The notes beneath the pieces were generated by a model. It saw only the letters and a program-made list of their open reading frames with translations, made no database searches and had not been told where the DNA came from. Source: Cyprinodon diabolis (Eukaryota > Chordata > Actinopteri > Cyprinodontiformes > Cyprinodontidae). From it: a stretch of DNA of 64,000 bases. This document shows, piece by piece, positions 45,551 through 57,093 of the stretch. The position numbers and the translations under genes are program-made. Numbering within the stretch: the first letter of the stretch is position 1; the number at the start of each line of letters is the position of its first letter. The stretch is taken from assembly GCA_030533445.1 (NCBI GenBank), contig CM060082.1, positions 37,707,817 through 37,771,816 on the forward strand, in the 5' to 3' direction.

Positions 45551-46133
45551 AAAGGGGTAGAAAGATGTATTTATAAAAAATATATCTGCTAAATCTGTAA
45601 TATTCAACACCAAAAATACTTAGTTAAGCAAAATGTACAAAAGAGCAATAAAAAAGTAAAAATCCTATCAGATTTATAGTCTCCACACTGCAGATATATT
45701 AGAATCTGTTCTTAAATTAGAGCCAAAGCCATTTTCACAGTCATAGATAAAAACCTTTAGATAAATATAACATTACCGCCACATATCTGACTCAATAACC
45801 ATTAAAACAACTACTTTCATTCATTTCAAACGGAACTATTCACATACTTGCATTATATTAAACTTAACTTCCAATATTCACCACTGTTCAGCACCAAGTG
45901 CTATTTCCTCTGATCACGGAGCAGCTGGCTTGCTTGGACTCACAATGAATCCTGGGATATCCAAAGGTAGAGAGGATACATCGGACCCATCCTTCAAGTC
46001 GTGAAAAAAGAAGGACGCATTTGTAGGCCACATAGCGAGGAGTCTTGGGATCCGACCAGATCTCAGCGCTGCGCTACGACATAATCGTCCTTCGAATCTG
46101 GCCTTCAGAGGACGCAGTCAATAAATTCGAACA
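45551..46133. other. AT-rich DNA plus unassigned repeat-like block
   Basis: At 45960-46110 GAAGGACGCATTTGTAGGCC, GGATCCGACCAGATCTCAGCGC and CGAATCTGGCCTTCAGAGGACGC look like a dispersed fish repeat, perhaps a transposon end. I cannot name the family. Confidence 0.4.
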
Positions 46134-46234
46134 GAGCCAGAGTGTGAGTGATTGAGCGGTGCCCCGCCCCCCTACTGCAGTCGCTACAGGTCCACGGATC
46201 CTCAGCAGCCCGCTTCACTTACATATGTTTATTA

Positions 46235-46993
46235 TGCTGCGTTCACACTGGACGCAGCAGGCGCAGCAGAAGCAGCGAGTTTACATGCAAAGTCAATGGT
46301 TGACGCGCGTCAAGGTGCAGCAACAGGTCACGTGGCGCGTTTTGAGCAGCAGGCGCAGCGCGTCGGGAGCGTTTAAGCATCTGTCCCGTGTAAAGCGCCG
46401 CAAACGAGCTGCTGCTCGAGATGGAAAAATTGAACTTTTGCTGCTTGACGCGCCGCATCAACCAATCAGAGACGCTGATCTGGGAGCTGGCAGGGAGACA
46501 GACACGTCGCTGATGATACAGAGCGCTATGATCGCTGGTGCCTGCTGTTTGGATTATGTACATGAAAACCGCTTCCAGCCGCCACTGCAGACCGCGAGGA
46601 GGCGATCGTGCCTGAGGCTGCTGGTAAATGGGGTTCCTACTAACAGCGCACCGCTGGTATGTGGGGGTCTGAGCGGCTCCGACAGAAATAATATTGGAAG
46701 GCAGGATGGTAATCTGGATGAAATGACTGCACATATTAGGTTTTCAGGTGGATTTTCTCACTTAAAAACATATTAAAACTACTTTATTCCCACTGATCAA
46801 AGCAAATATAGCTGCAAGGCAAAGAAAGGATAGGTTAGTTCCGCCCAACGCGTGTCAGACACACTTTTCGACCGCGCAGCCAGAGCAGCAAAACTGCTTC
46901 AGCCACGTGTCAGAACTAAACTGGTACAAGCAGCAAAAAGGAAGCAGCAGACGCGATTTTGCTTCTCCTGCTGCGTCCGGTGTGAACGTAGCA
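46235..46993 (+). mobile_element. TIR element (MITE) with TGCTGCGTTCACAC termini
   Basis: Left end TGCTGCGTTCACACTGGACG and right end GGTGTGAACGTAGCA form inverted repeats of about 27 bp (TGCT(G/A)CGTTCACAC(T/C)GGACGCAGCAGG). Both are flanked by TA, within a palindromic TTA...TAA context, so a 2-bp or 3-bp duplication cannot be told apart. It sits in the gypsy-type 5' LTR. The interior is GC-rich with repeated GCGCGT, GCAGCA words. A 205-codon frame (46159-46776) starts outside the element, so I do not call a gene. Confidence 0.82.
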
Positions 46994-47039
46994 TAAGTAG
47001 ATAGTCCATGACGAACCACACTTCATACCAGTAAGTGGC

Positions 47040-47100
47040 AGTAACGCCACTAAAAGTGTGTTACTGTACCAACTGCCAATAAACTCAAGAAGAAGAAGAA
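47040..47100 (+). repeat. Short dispersed repeat ending in (GAA)n
   Basis: AGTGGCAGTAACGCCACTAAA, then CCAACTGCCAATAAACTC and AAGAAGAAGAAG is a known fish module (GGCGGTAATGC...CCAACCGCC.TTAAACTCAAGAAG). It is inserted in the gypsy-type LTR. Confidence 0.6.
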
Positions 47101-47705
47101 GTATGCTTCATTTCTGTTTCTGTCTTTTTGTTTTTATTAATAAAGATTATGAACTTTACTACTGACTGTCTCACCTTGAATACCGGGTCCATCTGTCCCA
47201 CTTTATGACAGAATGATCTGGCCACAAAAGGACCCATCGAGGGAGAGTCAGTGGAATAAGGTTTTTTATTGTTTTCTGCTTGGTTCTGGCATGCGGGGGA
47301 TTCTGTTTTTCAGTCTGCTTTCAGGTCTGTTCTCCTGCTGTCAGAAACCCGCGTTTGTTTCTCCCCCTGACTAGTTCAGACGGGTTTCAATGATCTGTGA
47401 CAGGTTCTGACCCCGCCTCCCCACCCGCCCTGCTTGATTTGATTCGATTTTTTTCCCCTAGGTGTTTTGGTTCGTTTGGGTGTCAGGAATTTGTCCTTGA
47501 GGGATCTCATCCACCTGTGTTTCTCCCTGAACTAGAGCCAGTGATTGGGCGGTGCCCCGCCCCCCTCCTGTAGTCACTGCAGGTCCGCTTCAGCCCGCTT
47601 CAGTTCTGTTTCTGTCTGTTTGTTTGTTTTTACCAATAAACATTTTGAACTTTCCTACTGACTGTCTCACCTTGAATACTGGGTCCGCTTTATGATAGAA
47701 TGACA

Positions 47706-48030
47706 GTAAAATCCCCTCCAACTTCCAGCCACTGGCCTTCTCCTGGGCATATTATTTTACTCTGACTCCACCCTTCCACTTAATTACAGGTCCTGGCCAG
47801 GAGATAATGCTTCTCTTTTGATCTTAATGTCCGCAAATCAAGACATAAAGAATATTTTAGATGTTTAAAAACGAATTGCAGATCACTAGCCAAGGACCAG
47901 CCAAGGGCCCATCAAGGTAATTGGGGAAATTTTGAATGGCTACTACTTTAGCCTCTGTGGTCTTTCGAGCACTTAAACCCCTGGACCACATTAAGGCGTA
48001 GGGTTCAATGCTCCCCTCAGTCCTTTTCAT
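47706..48030. other. No feature confirmed
   Basis: Moderate-GC sequence, possibly further decayed LINE upstream of the RT fragment, but not recognisable. Confidence 0.35.
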
Positions 48031-48275
48031 GAGTGAGAGGAGAATGGAGCAGGATATCGATAGATGAATAAGGGAGGCTGCCATCATGATGCGGTCACTG
48101 CATTGGTCTGTTTTAATGTAGAGAGAATCAAGCCGAAAAGTAAAGGTCTCAATTTATCAGATACAACGGCTGAAATGAGCTTTCTCCTGAGAGCTCCACC
48201 ATCAGGGAGAGGCTTGGAGTAGAGCTGCTTCTCCTCAACATTGAGCAGAGTCGTTTGAGGGAGCTCAGAAACCTT
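48031..48275 (+). pseudogene. Non-LTR retrotransposon RT carboxy-terminal remnant, second copy
   Basis: Conceptual reading gives a WEQ.IDR.I..A..MMRSL..SV block, SRK.K.SIYQ, then (after a deletion) AAEMSFL and a VEPLL..IE-like stretch. This is the same LINE family and strand as 2371-2590, and covers a piece lying partly upstream of it. Frameshifts and stops are frequent. Confidence 0.6.
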
Positions 48276-48770
48276 TTTTCCTCTGCAACCAATTTATTTA
48301 ACATTTAAAAATTCTTTACCGCTAATAAAGTCATCAAAGCAAATCTGTGCCAAATTAAATGGCTTATATTTGCTCCAAATGTTAGCCAGCCCAGGAAATG
48401 ACAGGTGGGGACTCTTCACTCTGATGTTTGAGACAGACTTAAAAAGTTTGGTATCCCTGCTGTATCTGTGACAGGGAAAGAGCAAATATACAAGATGGAA
48501 AAAATGAACACAGTAAATCCACGGTTTTAAATCAGTTGTAAAGTGCTGAGATGACCGCGTGTAGACCTTAAAGAAAAATTATTATTTGCAATTCATTATG
48601 CAATGACTTTAACCGTATATTAGAGGTTTCAATAAAGTTTTTGGTTTCCTAATTATATGCTGATTGCTATGTATGAAGACCAAGAAGGTAGCAGCCTCTG
48701 GTCTGTGAAAAACTTACATTTAGAACCAAGATTTGGCATTAACACAGTTAAATGAATTGGTAGCACATTT
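48276..48770. other. No feature recognised
   Basis: AT-rich unique sequence. Confidence 0.4.
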
Positions 48771-49180
48771 CAAAACATCTCCAAAGTGATTTCAAAGGCA
48801 CAGACGGTCGAGCCCCCATTGTGTCTTTGCATAGAGGATACATCAGACTGAGGTTGCTGCTTTTCATCTCGTCTACTATATGAACTGATCTGGCCAGAGA
48901 CCTTTGCCTCGCTGGGAGCCCAATGTGATGTTATGGTGTCTGACACATCATGACGTGATTCCCCCTCACTTACTGCAGGCGCTCTGGTGGAATCTGGTGC
49001 TCTACCTCCCAGCCTGCTGTCACCCAGAAATCACCTCAGCGCCTTTCTGACAAAGGGATAAAAAACTTCGAAGTGAAACACAAAAACACAATCATCTGCC
49101 GTGAGGCCTCGCAATGAAAGAGCTGCAGCTCTGTAGGTATCTCTGCACGGAGCCGTGCAGATAGAGAGAACAGAATGTTA
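48771..49180. other. Candidate conserved noncoding element
   Basis: Complex, repeat-free block including AATGTGATGTTATGGTGTC, TGACACATCATGACGTGATT (a TGACGT core at 48951), GCCGTGAGGCCTCGC and an inverted pair CTCTGCACGGAGCCGTGCAGA. No frame with a domain. Regulatory role inferred from composition. Confidence 0.35.
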
Positions 49181-52020
49181 CATGCAGTCACAGAGGTGCA
49201 AACCTGGAGCAAACAGATCCTTTGCGTTAAAAGAAATATAAAAAAATCAGAGAGGATGGGTGCGAAGCAGCTGTGCTATTTCAGTTCTTGTTGAACTTTT
49301 TAAATTGTGTTTCCTCAAAAAAAAATGTGAGGGAAAAAAGGCAGGTATTGGAAAAGATAGAACTTGGAGCTACATCAGAAGCAAAGAGTCACAAGTGACA
49401 GAATGGTTGTTTTCACAAAGAAGAATTTCCTCTCCGGATTTTTCACATGAGCCCAATTAGGCATCTTCTGTTTTATTTATTCGTTTTTATTCACAAAAAT
49501 TTCCAGTGATTGCATTTATTATCGTGCATCCAAAAGACATCAAACAGGGTGCATTACAGCTACAGTAATCTACACCATGAGGACTTAAAAAGCATGAACT
49601 AAAGCAGAATCCTCCCTCCCCGTTTGCACTGAACTAGGGCCCAGCAGTATGGCGGCTTGAACCGAACGCACACACGTATATAAATAAATAAGTTATTCAG
49701 AGATGTGCTCTTGAAGCTGTATTACTGGGCTGACGGCTTAAGCTTAGGGAGAGGAAATGAGGGACAAATTTAGCAGCAGATCTTAGAATAACTAGGTGGG
49801 GATAAAGCTTATGAAAAGTGCAAATGGCTGCACTTCTGGACGCTATGCTTAAGGCCCAAAGATGAAGTGCTGACTAGAATGTTTGCGGTTTTGAAGAGTG
49901 AAAAAAAGTTTCAATCAACTAATTTATGCCTTTTAGTCCTTAAAAAAAAACTGTTGATGAGAGGCGGACCCCCAGCACTATTTTGAGACAGAAAATAATT
50001 TTTATATAAGCAGAGAAATAACAAGTTTGTTATGTGGAGCTTAAGCTCTAGTTTCAGACTAAATACAGTTTTAAACCCCAACCTAATGAAATGTCTTTTA
50101 TAACTGCTTTGTAGCAGACAAAGAGGCAATTCAGTTTCAGATGAAGACATAAACCGTGCAGCTCTGCGTACTACTGCTGCTAGTTTTGTTGAAAGCACAG
50201 AAAACCGTCCACAGATTGAACAGGTATCGCTTTTATCCAGGTATGTAAACTCTGTTCCAATTCCCCCAAACCCTCAAAATTAAAAATAACACCAAAAATC
50301 TGTTTTCTTTATTGCATTTCTATAATTTCATCAATGCAAAACCCATTATATTAATATTGTAAACTATCGTAATTGTAATTTAAACTTAAAGCACTGAATA
50401 TTGTACAGTAGTGTAGTCATAAGGTGTGACATTTGCACAAGGATAAACATTTAATCATGAATGCTTATCAAGTATTTAACCCAATGTAGTACTTTTTTCT
50501 ATAGTGGGCTAATACATTTAGAGCCTGTGTTAGCATAGGGGCTTATATATGACTTTTACATTTTCGCGGCTCCAGACAGATGTTCGCTTTTTTTTGTCCA
50601 ATTATGCTCTTTAAATAGTTTGGATTGCCGACGGCTGAACTCAACGAATCAATCCTACAAACAGGAATATTTAGCTTGTGCAAAGACGAGATACTGTAAC
50701 ATAAGTTATTTTTCTTTAATCTTCAAATGTGGCCTTTAACTCATTTTTGGGACTTCTTTTTCTGGTTTTTATCTGCTGCAGAATTAAATTATCTTTGTGC
50801 AAAATGAAATTAAATGTGTGAAATATGTGAACAGAAACAGGACAAACGGATGGAAAAACACTCCTTATGTGCTTAATTTAAGCAAGTAGAGCAAAGTGGG
50901 ATTGCTTTCTTGACAGTGACCAATTCAGACACAGTTCTTGTTTTTGTTGTTTTGGTAGTTGTTGTTTTTTTTGTTTGTCCACCGAGGTCTTTTAAGGGAA
51001 TGTAAGATTATATGATCTGTTGTGAAATATATGAAAATTGAAGCTTCAGAGATATTTACAAATATCAGGCCAACATAAATAACAGAAACAAATTCCTGTT
51101 GAAGATGTCAAAAGGTCAGGTCGGTTGCTTTTCTGGTTGAGTTAAAGTCATTCCTAACTGGAGTCCATGCCTTCTCCTTTTTCTTCTTTGTTGTTGTATC
51201 CTCCTATTTTTTTGGGTCGGAAAGTAAAAAAAAAATGCTTGAATGTAAAATACAGAACACATGTGTTACCAGCTTTTAAAAGCATAAAAAACACCACACA
51301 TATAGTCTCTTTTCTCAGGTCATCTTTTCAATCGGGGAACGATGCTAGCTATGATTATGTGTGCATGTTTACAGAGCCAACTTAAAGATCAAAATAAATG
51401 TTATCATGGCAACGGTGCATGGTGTGTTGATATGTTAAAATAAATTTCCTTTCAAAATAAAAGCAATCAGATCATGTTATACAACTGCATTCTAAACATG
51501 GGTAAGAATGCAAACTTTATATTTTTTAATCATGATTATCCTACATAAGAAGATCACTCTGGTCCGTAAATAGATTGAAATTAATTTCTCCAACTTACAG
51601 CAAGACAAAATGCCACATGTTAATTTTGTCATCCTTATAACTTTAAGGAAGGTGAATTGCTGTTTTAAATAGATTTTAGCACATTTGCGGCAACTTTATC
51701 AGTTATATAAAAAATTAAAAAATCTAGCACTATTTCCCATAACTATTTTGCAAGTTTTTAGAGCTGTTGTGATGGCCTTTAACTTTTCAACTAAAGAAAA
51801 TTGAAAATATATCTTATTTTTAGTAACACTAAGAACAAAAATCTATTTAATTGTCAAGAATCTCTCAGAAGGTGAAATATTTTCTTCCCCTGATAGCTTC
51901 TCTCATAGCTGTAGCATATCAAACCCCAGTTCTCTCATGGATTAACAGATATTCTTTTACATCTATCTGCACACCTTTATGTTCCCTTGCTTGGAACAAA
52001 ATTTGAGCAAGTATAGCAGA
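49181..52020. other. Unique AT-rich DNA, no gene recognised
   Basis: I scanned both strands. The reading frames are short and lack motifs, and there is no clear repeat family. Poly-A, poly-T and TTG-rich low-complexity patches occur (50930-50990). Confidence 0.4.
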
Positions 52021-52340
52021 GTATTATCTCCCCTCACTCACTCAGCTTCCTCCTACAGAAAACAGACTAGCGAGAGGTGTGATTGCATCGTCAACCTGTG
52101 TGACTTTAACATCTGCTCCACAGCAGATACTCCTCATTGAGGACCTGCACTCTTCCAGAGAGGATTGGAGCCCTCCTCAAACCTAACACTGAGATGTTAC
52201 CTGTTCCCTGCTTCTCCATCTCCTCTACTGGAGTTAATACACATGCTGCTTCTGGAGCTATTACCGATATGCTCCGGCCAAGTGTAAAGCCTCTATCTGC
52301 CACTTATCAGCACACAGACTCCCTACTGTAAAAACTTCCC
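52021..52340. other. Unrecognised complex block, possible decayed coding relic
   Basis: GC-richer text with CTCCTCATTGAGGACCTGCAC, AGGATTGGAGCCCTCC and CTCCATCTCCTCTACTGGAG allows 64-65-codon frames on both strands. I recognise no domain. It might be a dead LINE or retrotransposon fragment. Confidence 0.3.
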
Positions 52341-53050
52341 ACCATGCCACACCTCCTCTCTTCTACCCACAACACATGATATTGCTACTATTTTGGTCCT
52401 CAAAGGAAAAACGTTTCCAAATATCCCCCTAGAAATGATTTCCCACTAAATAACTACAAAATGCCCACAAAAAACTTCATGACCATATGCATAATCCCAT
52501 AACATGTTGGTAGATTTAACTGCATAATGTTTGTCAATGAGCTTAAGATATTTAAACAGCATGAAAAAGTTTTGGTGAATAAATCAAACTCAATTTGACC
52601 AGTTTTTTGTTTATATGCAAAATGGCAAGGTTATGGGAATTCATTAGGTTCTTAGCAAAGAAGAATTCATTTTTACATCTCTATGCTAATCTTTATAAGC
52701 ATGCATTATAAGAAAGCCAATTAAGGATTTAAAAAAAAAGCTTGTATGAGAATTTAAATGAATTTAGAAAACACTGTGGGGTAATAGCTCTCTCTCCCTT
52801 GCTCTGTTCCCACACATCAGAAAAAAAGGCTTGGGGTCCTATTATACTGGAAGAAAAAGAACAACCTTCAGAAATGGATTAGCCTTGTAAAACAAATTTG
52901 GTTTCAGTTTTGAAAGAAAGAAAATGGGTAAAGTTGTGCAACAAATCATTTAATGCTTAAAAAAGAGATTAGGCCCAGTGATCTGATGAGCCTCTGGCAC
53001 AAAATGAGAGGAGGGGTTGGCAAAATGCACAAACCAAACCTTATCAGCTA
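52341..53050. other. No feature recognised
   Basis: AT-rich unique sequence. Confidence 0.4.
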
Positions 53051-53320
53051 TGTTCATTGAAGGAAATATGAAGTTATTGTCATGTTTGCCAATTTAGAGA
53101 AGGAGCCAGGTGCAGATATAGGTTCCAAATAGAGTTCTTTAGAAATAGAGCAGAATATTTCCTGACTTTTTTGTACAAAGAGAAGAGGCAAGACTGACAA
53201 AACATTTATATATGAACAATTATATACTGAAGGAGGAGTGGAGAATGGCATTCAGGTGTGTTAATTAGGGGAGTAAATGGAACAGATGAGCAAAGGGCCG
53301 ACATGGTGACATCCCTTTTT
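53051..53320 (-). repeat. LTR-like or SINE-like dispersed repeat remnant
   Basis: GAGCCAGGTGCAGATATAGG and GGCATTCAGGTGTGTTAATTAGG with GGAACAGATGAGCAAAGGG follow a pattern (CCAGGTGCAGA...CAGGTGTGTTAATTAG) seen in fish LTR remnants. Boundaries are unclear. Confidence 0.4.
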
Positions 53321-53554
53321 CACTTGGACTCTGTTATTGGTTTACCTTTCCATTGCAAGTAGAAGACATTCTATTACACAGTCTGTCAACTGTGGTTCAG
53401 GAAGTCTGATGTTATGCACCTTTAGACCTGTCTCTGTTGCAAAATCCCACTGTCGAGTATTCAGCTCATAAGCAGGCCTTTGGATAACATGAGTGCACCT
53501 TAAGGAGGTCATTCAGCCATTTGATTCAGTTGTGGAAGAAGAAGATGCATCTAA
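53321..53554. other. No feature recognised
   Basis: Short unique spacer before the MITE. Confidence 0.35.
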
Positions 53555-54148
53555 GGCCACGTTCACACTGCAGGCCTTGATGCTCAATTCCAATTTCTTT
53601 GTGAAATTAGATCTTTTTGCTTTGCCGTTCATATTTCCAAATATGTGCGACCTGTATGTGATCTCCTGTGTGAACTGCAGTCAAACAACGCAAGTGTCCC
53701 ACATGCGCAATAGAGGACGCAATGATATCACAGGCCAGCGTGCTCTATGTTTACGGAAGTAAACATGGATCGTAGTGCTGGAGCGCATCTAGCTGTCTTT
53801 CCCAACCATAAAAACTAATTCTTTTCAAGATGGTTAAACATAAATACTGCTGTCCGCATCATCGTCTGCTATGGTTGTTGTTTTTCTTGCTGCTACTTCA
53901 TCCAGACCCAGAATAGTGACCTTTGTCGGGTATTAATGGCGTTCCGGTCAGATGAATGCACCCTGGTCGTTCAGACACGGGTCATATTTGAAAAGTCGGA
54001 TTCAGGACCACATAGCCAAGTGGCCTGGGTCGCATTGGGAAAAATCGGATCTGTGTTGTTCAGACACCCATGAAAAGATCAGATACAGGTTGCATGTGGG
54101 CCAAAAAATCGGATTTGGGTCACTTCAGCCGGCAGTGTGAATGTAGCC
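53555..54148. mobile_element. PIF/Harbinger-type MITE
   Basis: The ends GGCCACGTTCACACTGCAGGC and GCCGGCAGTGTGAATGTAGCC are imperfect inverted repeats of about 20 bp. TAA flanks both sides (53552-53554 and 54149-54151), the 3-bp TWA duplication of PIF/Harbinger elements. Repeated AAATCGGAT(C/T) words occur near the right end. No transposase. The small plus-strand frames are not genes. Confidence 0.82.
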
Positions 54149-54738
54149 TAAAAGTTGCATGACACTGGACCTCCAGGATCACAATTCAGGAACTGTTTTT
54201 TCAATTCAAAGTTTCAGAAATAGCTTGAAATATAAATAAAACTTGAAATATAATGAAAAACGCAGCTAATGATGAGGTGGATGGAAAATAATATATTGAA
54301 AACTTATCAGAATCAGAATTCATTGTTGGTATTCTGAAAAATTAATTTTAAAACATAACAGACTTATGATGAAATGATGACTGTTGTGGTTCTACAGGCA
54401 CCTGGTCGCAGCACAGGGGATATAATAAATTATTTAAAATGGAACACAAGAACTTATAATCACAAGGAGAATTGAGTACAGATCATTGACAGAAGAGGGA
54501 ATGGGTTGGTATATATATATATATATATAGAGTGGTACAGCAGAACTAATTAACCAGATAGAAACATAGAGACTTTTTTTTCTTTTAAACATTCCAATAA
54601 CATAAAGTAATCCAAACCAACTAAGAACCCAACAATAAAATAATAATAAAACAAGTTAACAAACTACAAGTGACTTCAGGTTATGGCATGTAACTGAACA
54701 GCTGTAAACTCTAAGCTCCAACCAACACATTCTTTATA
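54149..54738. other. Unique DNA with a TA microsatellite
   Basis: A (TA)n run occupies about 54510-54529. No gene recognised. Confidence 0.5.
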
Positions 54739-54994
54739 CACTGCTCAAAAAATAATGGGAACACATAAACAACACAATCTAGCTTGCATTAAATCAAACT
54801 TCTGTGAAATTAAACGATCCACTTAGGAAGCTTAGGATGCAGCAGGTGAAAATTATTGGCAATCAGCAAGACACACTCAATAAAGGATTGGTTCTGCAGG
54901 TGGGGACCACTTCTAAATACCCATGCTTTCTGGCTGTTGTTTTGGTCACTTTTGAATGTTAGTGGTGCTTGTGGTTGCATGAGATTCTATAACC

Positions 54995-55670
54995 TAGTGA
55001 TGGCCAAATGAAGCTTCACATAGCAATGAAACCTTTCAACCCAAAGCTTTTCTTAAAGTTTCATTATTTGATGCTTCATTCATTGCTCACTATTGAGCAG
55101 CACAGACACTATGACAGTCATCATATTTCAAAAATTTTAAAACATAAATGAGTGCAATATTGTCAAAATAAAGTTTTGCATCATTACTTCTAAGTTATAA
55201 AAATTCTACCAACAACAAAAAAATCCTTAAAATATGTTGACTTTCTGCGGCCATTATTTTAGTTGATGTTATGGACTGATTTGCTGGGACTCCTTTGAGA
55301 TCCTTTATAGTTGGCCGCCTACAGATGTTAATTCTTCCAACAGCATTCAGTCTGTTTCTCCAGTGTGAGGCTGTGTCAGGCTCTATTCTTCTATCAGATA
55401 ATGCTGTTATTATACTCTCAGATGCCAAACCCTGCTGATGTGGGACCAAACTACTTACAACAACCCACCGATCAACATATTTCATTGAGCTTTTATTGTG
55501 AAATCTGACATGAAAAGAAGCACTGACATGATAATAGTAATTTGAGGCATCGTGGCATCGTCAAGTGGTTTTCCAAAAGATGACCCAAGTATCGGAGCAG
55601 GGCTTTATTGGACACACCCCTTAATGCTCGACACTCGCCCCGGAGCCTGATTTCCGATGTCCCATCACTA
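54995..55670. mobile_element. hAT-like non-autonomous element nested in Tc1
   Basis: Ends TAGTGATGGCCAAATGAAGC and GATGTCCCATCACTA share the inverted TAGTGATGG terminus of fish hAT MITEs, with GAAGCTTC-type subterminal words. No exact 8-bp duplication is visible, and Tc1 sequence is missing at the insertion point, so a deletion accompanied or followed the insertion. The 96-codon minus frame inside it has no motif. Confidence 0.7.
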
Positions 55671-55675
55671 GCTGG

Positions 55676-56836
55676 AGGTGCTACCCGGAAACCAGTACAC
55701 CAGGAGATGTGGAGAAGGCCGTAGGAGGGCAACAACCCAGCAGCAGGATTGCTACTTCTGCCTTTGTGCAACGAGGAACAGAAGGAGCACTGCCAGAGCC
55801 CTGCAAAATGTGGTCCAGTAGGCCATAAATGTTAAATAATCTAAATTGCACAGGCTGTCCAAGTCCTCCAGGATTGCACATCAATACGTGCCATTGCCAG
55901 AAGGTTTGCTGTGTCCCAGCACAATCTCAAGAGTATGGAGGAGATTCCAGGAGACAGGCAGTTACTCCAAGAGAGCTGGGCAGGGCCGTAGAAGGTCTAC
56001 AACCCATCAGCAGGACCGGTATCTCCTCCTTTGTGCAAGGAGGAGCAGGAGGAGCACTGCCAGAGCCCTACAAAATGACCTCCAGCAGGCCACTGGTGTG
56101 AATGTCTCTGACCAAACAATCAGAAACAGACTTCACGAGGGTGGCCTGAGGGCCCACGTCCTCTAGTGGTTCCTGTGCTCACTGCCCGGCACTGTGGAGC
56201 TTGATTGGCATTTGGCACAGAACACCGGAATTGGCAAGACCGCCACTGGCGCCCTGTGCTTTTCAGTGATAAGAGCAGGTTCACCCGGAGCACATGTGAC
56301 AGACGTGAAAGGGTCTGGAAAAGCCGTGGAGAACGTTATGCTGTCTGTAACATTGTTCAGCATGCCCGGTTTGGTAGTGGGTCAGTGACTGTCTGGGGAG
56401 GCATATCCATGGAGGGACGCACAGACCTATTCAGGCTAGACAACGGCACCCTGACTGCCATTAGGTATCGGGATGAAATCCTTGCACCCATTGTCAGGCC
56501 CTATGCTGGTGCAGTGGGTCCTTGGTTCCCCTTGGTGCACGACAATGCCCAGCCTAATGTGGGGAGAGTATGCAGGCAGTTCCTGGAGGATGAAGGAATT
56601 GATACCATGGCCCCCACGCTTGCCTGACCGAAATCCAATAGAAAACCTCTGGGACATTATGTTTCGATCCATCTGACGCTGCCAGGTTGCACCTCAGACT
56701 GTCCAGGGGCTCAGTGATGCCCTGGTCCAGATCTGGGAGGAGATACCCCAGGACGCCATCCGTCGTCTCATTAGGAGCATGCCCTGACGTTGTCAGGCAT
56801 ACATACACGCACATGGGGGCCATACAAATTACTGAA
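55676..56836 (+). pseudogene. Tc1-type transposase, duplicated and frameshifted
   Basis: Pieces in three or more frames reconstruct the order of a Tc1 transposase. There is a partial DNA-binding segment (first copy near 55710-55826), then a second copy: a [20 protein letters not shown] linker and an [21 protein letters not shown] helix-turn-helix. The catalytic domain carries the first aspartate in LFSDKSRF and the second in LVHDNAQPNV, with the glutamate in RNPIENLWD in a different frame (ORF end near 56627 versus 56676). In-frame stops and shifts make it non-functional. Confidence 0.85.
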
Positions 56837-57093
56837 TACCATTTTGAGTTGCTGCAATGAAATTTCAGCAAAATTATACCTGCCGCATAATTTTTTCACT
56901 GTCTTTCTTTGGGGTGTCTTTGAATTCAGCCCTCTGTAGGTTGATCATTTTAATTTCCATCAAATGATGTGGCATCCTTTTGTTCCTAACACATCACCCA
57001 GTCCATATCTGTATAAATAAACAGCATGATTTTTTGCCCCATTGAGATCTGATGTGTTTTCAAAGTGTTCCTTTAATCTTTTTGAGCAGTGTA

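Larger units (their letters stand above)
46134..47705 (+). mobile_element. Gypsy-type LTR retrotransposon remnant
   Basis: A module occurs twice in direct orientation. It comprises AGCCAG, TGATTG(A/G)GCGGTGCCCCGCCCCCCT, CAGCCCGCTTCA, TCTGTTTCTGTCT..TTGTTTTTA, (T/C)AATAAA, GAACTTT.CTACTGACTGTCTCACCTTGAATAC.GGGTCC and TTTATGA. The first copy is 46134-47210 (5' LTR, truncated at its start and split by a MITE). The second is the 3' LTR, from TGTCAGGAAT at 47481 to about 47697-47705. The first is followed by GAATGATCTGGCCAC and AAAGGACCCA, which resembles the leader and gag start of fish gypsy elements. Only about 270 bp of internal sequence remains; gag-pol is gone. Confidence 0.7.
54739..57091 (+). 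mobile_element. Rearranged Tc1-type transposon
   Basis: Ends CACTGCTCAAAAAATAATGG and TTTTTGAGCAGTG are inverted repeats (imperfect over about 26 bp), flanked by TA at 54737-54738 and 57092-57093. At 2,353 bp it is longer than a usual Tc1 (about 1.6 kb). A hAT-like element fills 54995-55670, and part of the transposase region is present twice (55676-55826 and about 55945-56096). It is clearly an old, dead copy. Confidence 0.88.

Noticed and set aside
46159..46776. 205-codon frame at the TGCTGCG MITE
   Set aside because: It starts outside the element in LTR sequence and is open because of GC-rich repetitive words; the related inverted copy does not keep the same frame throughout.
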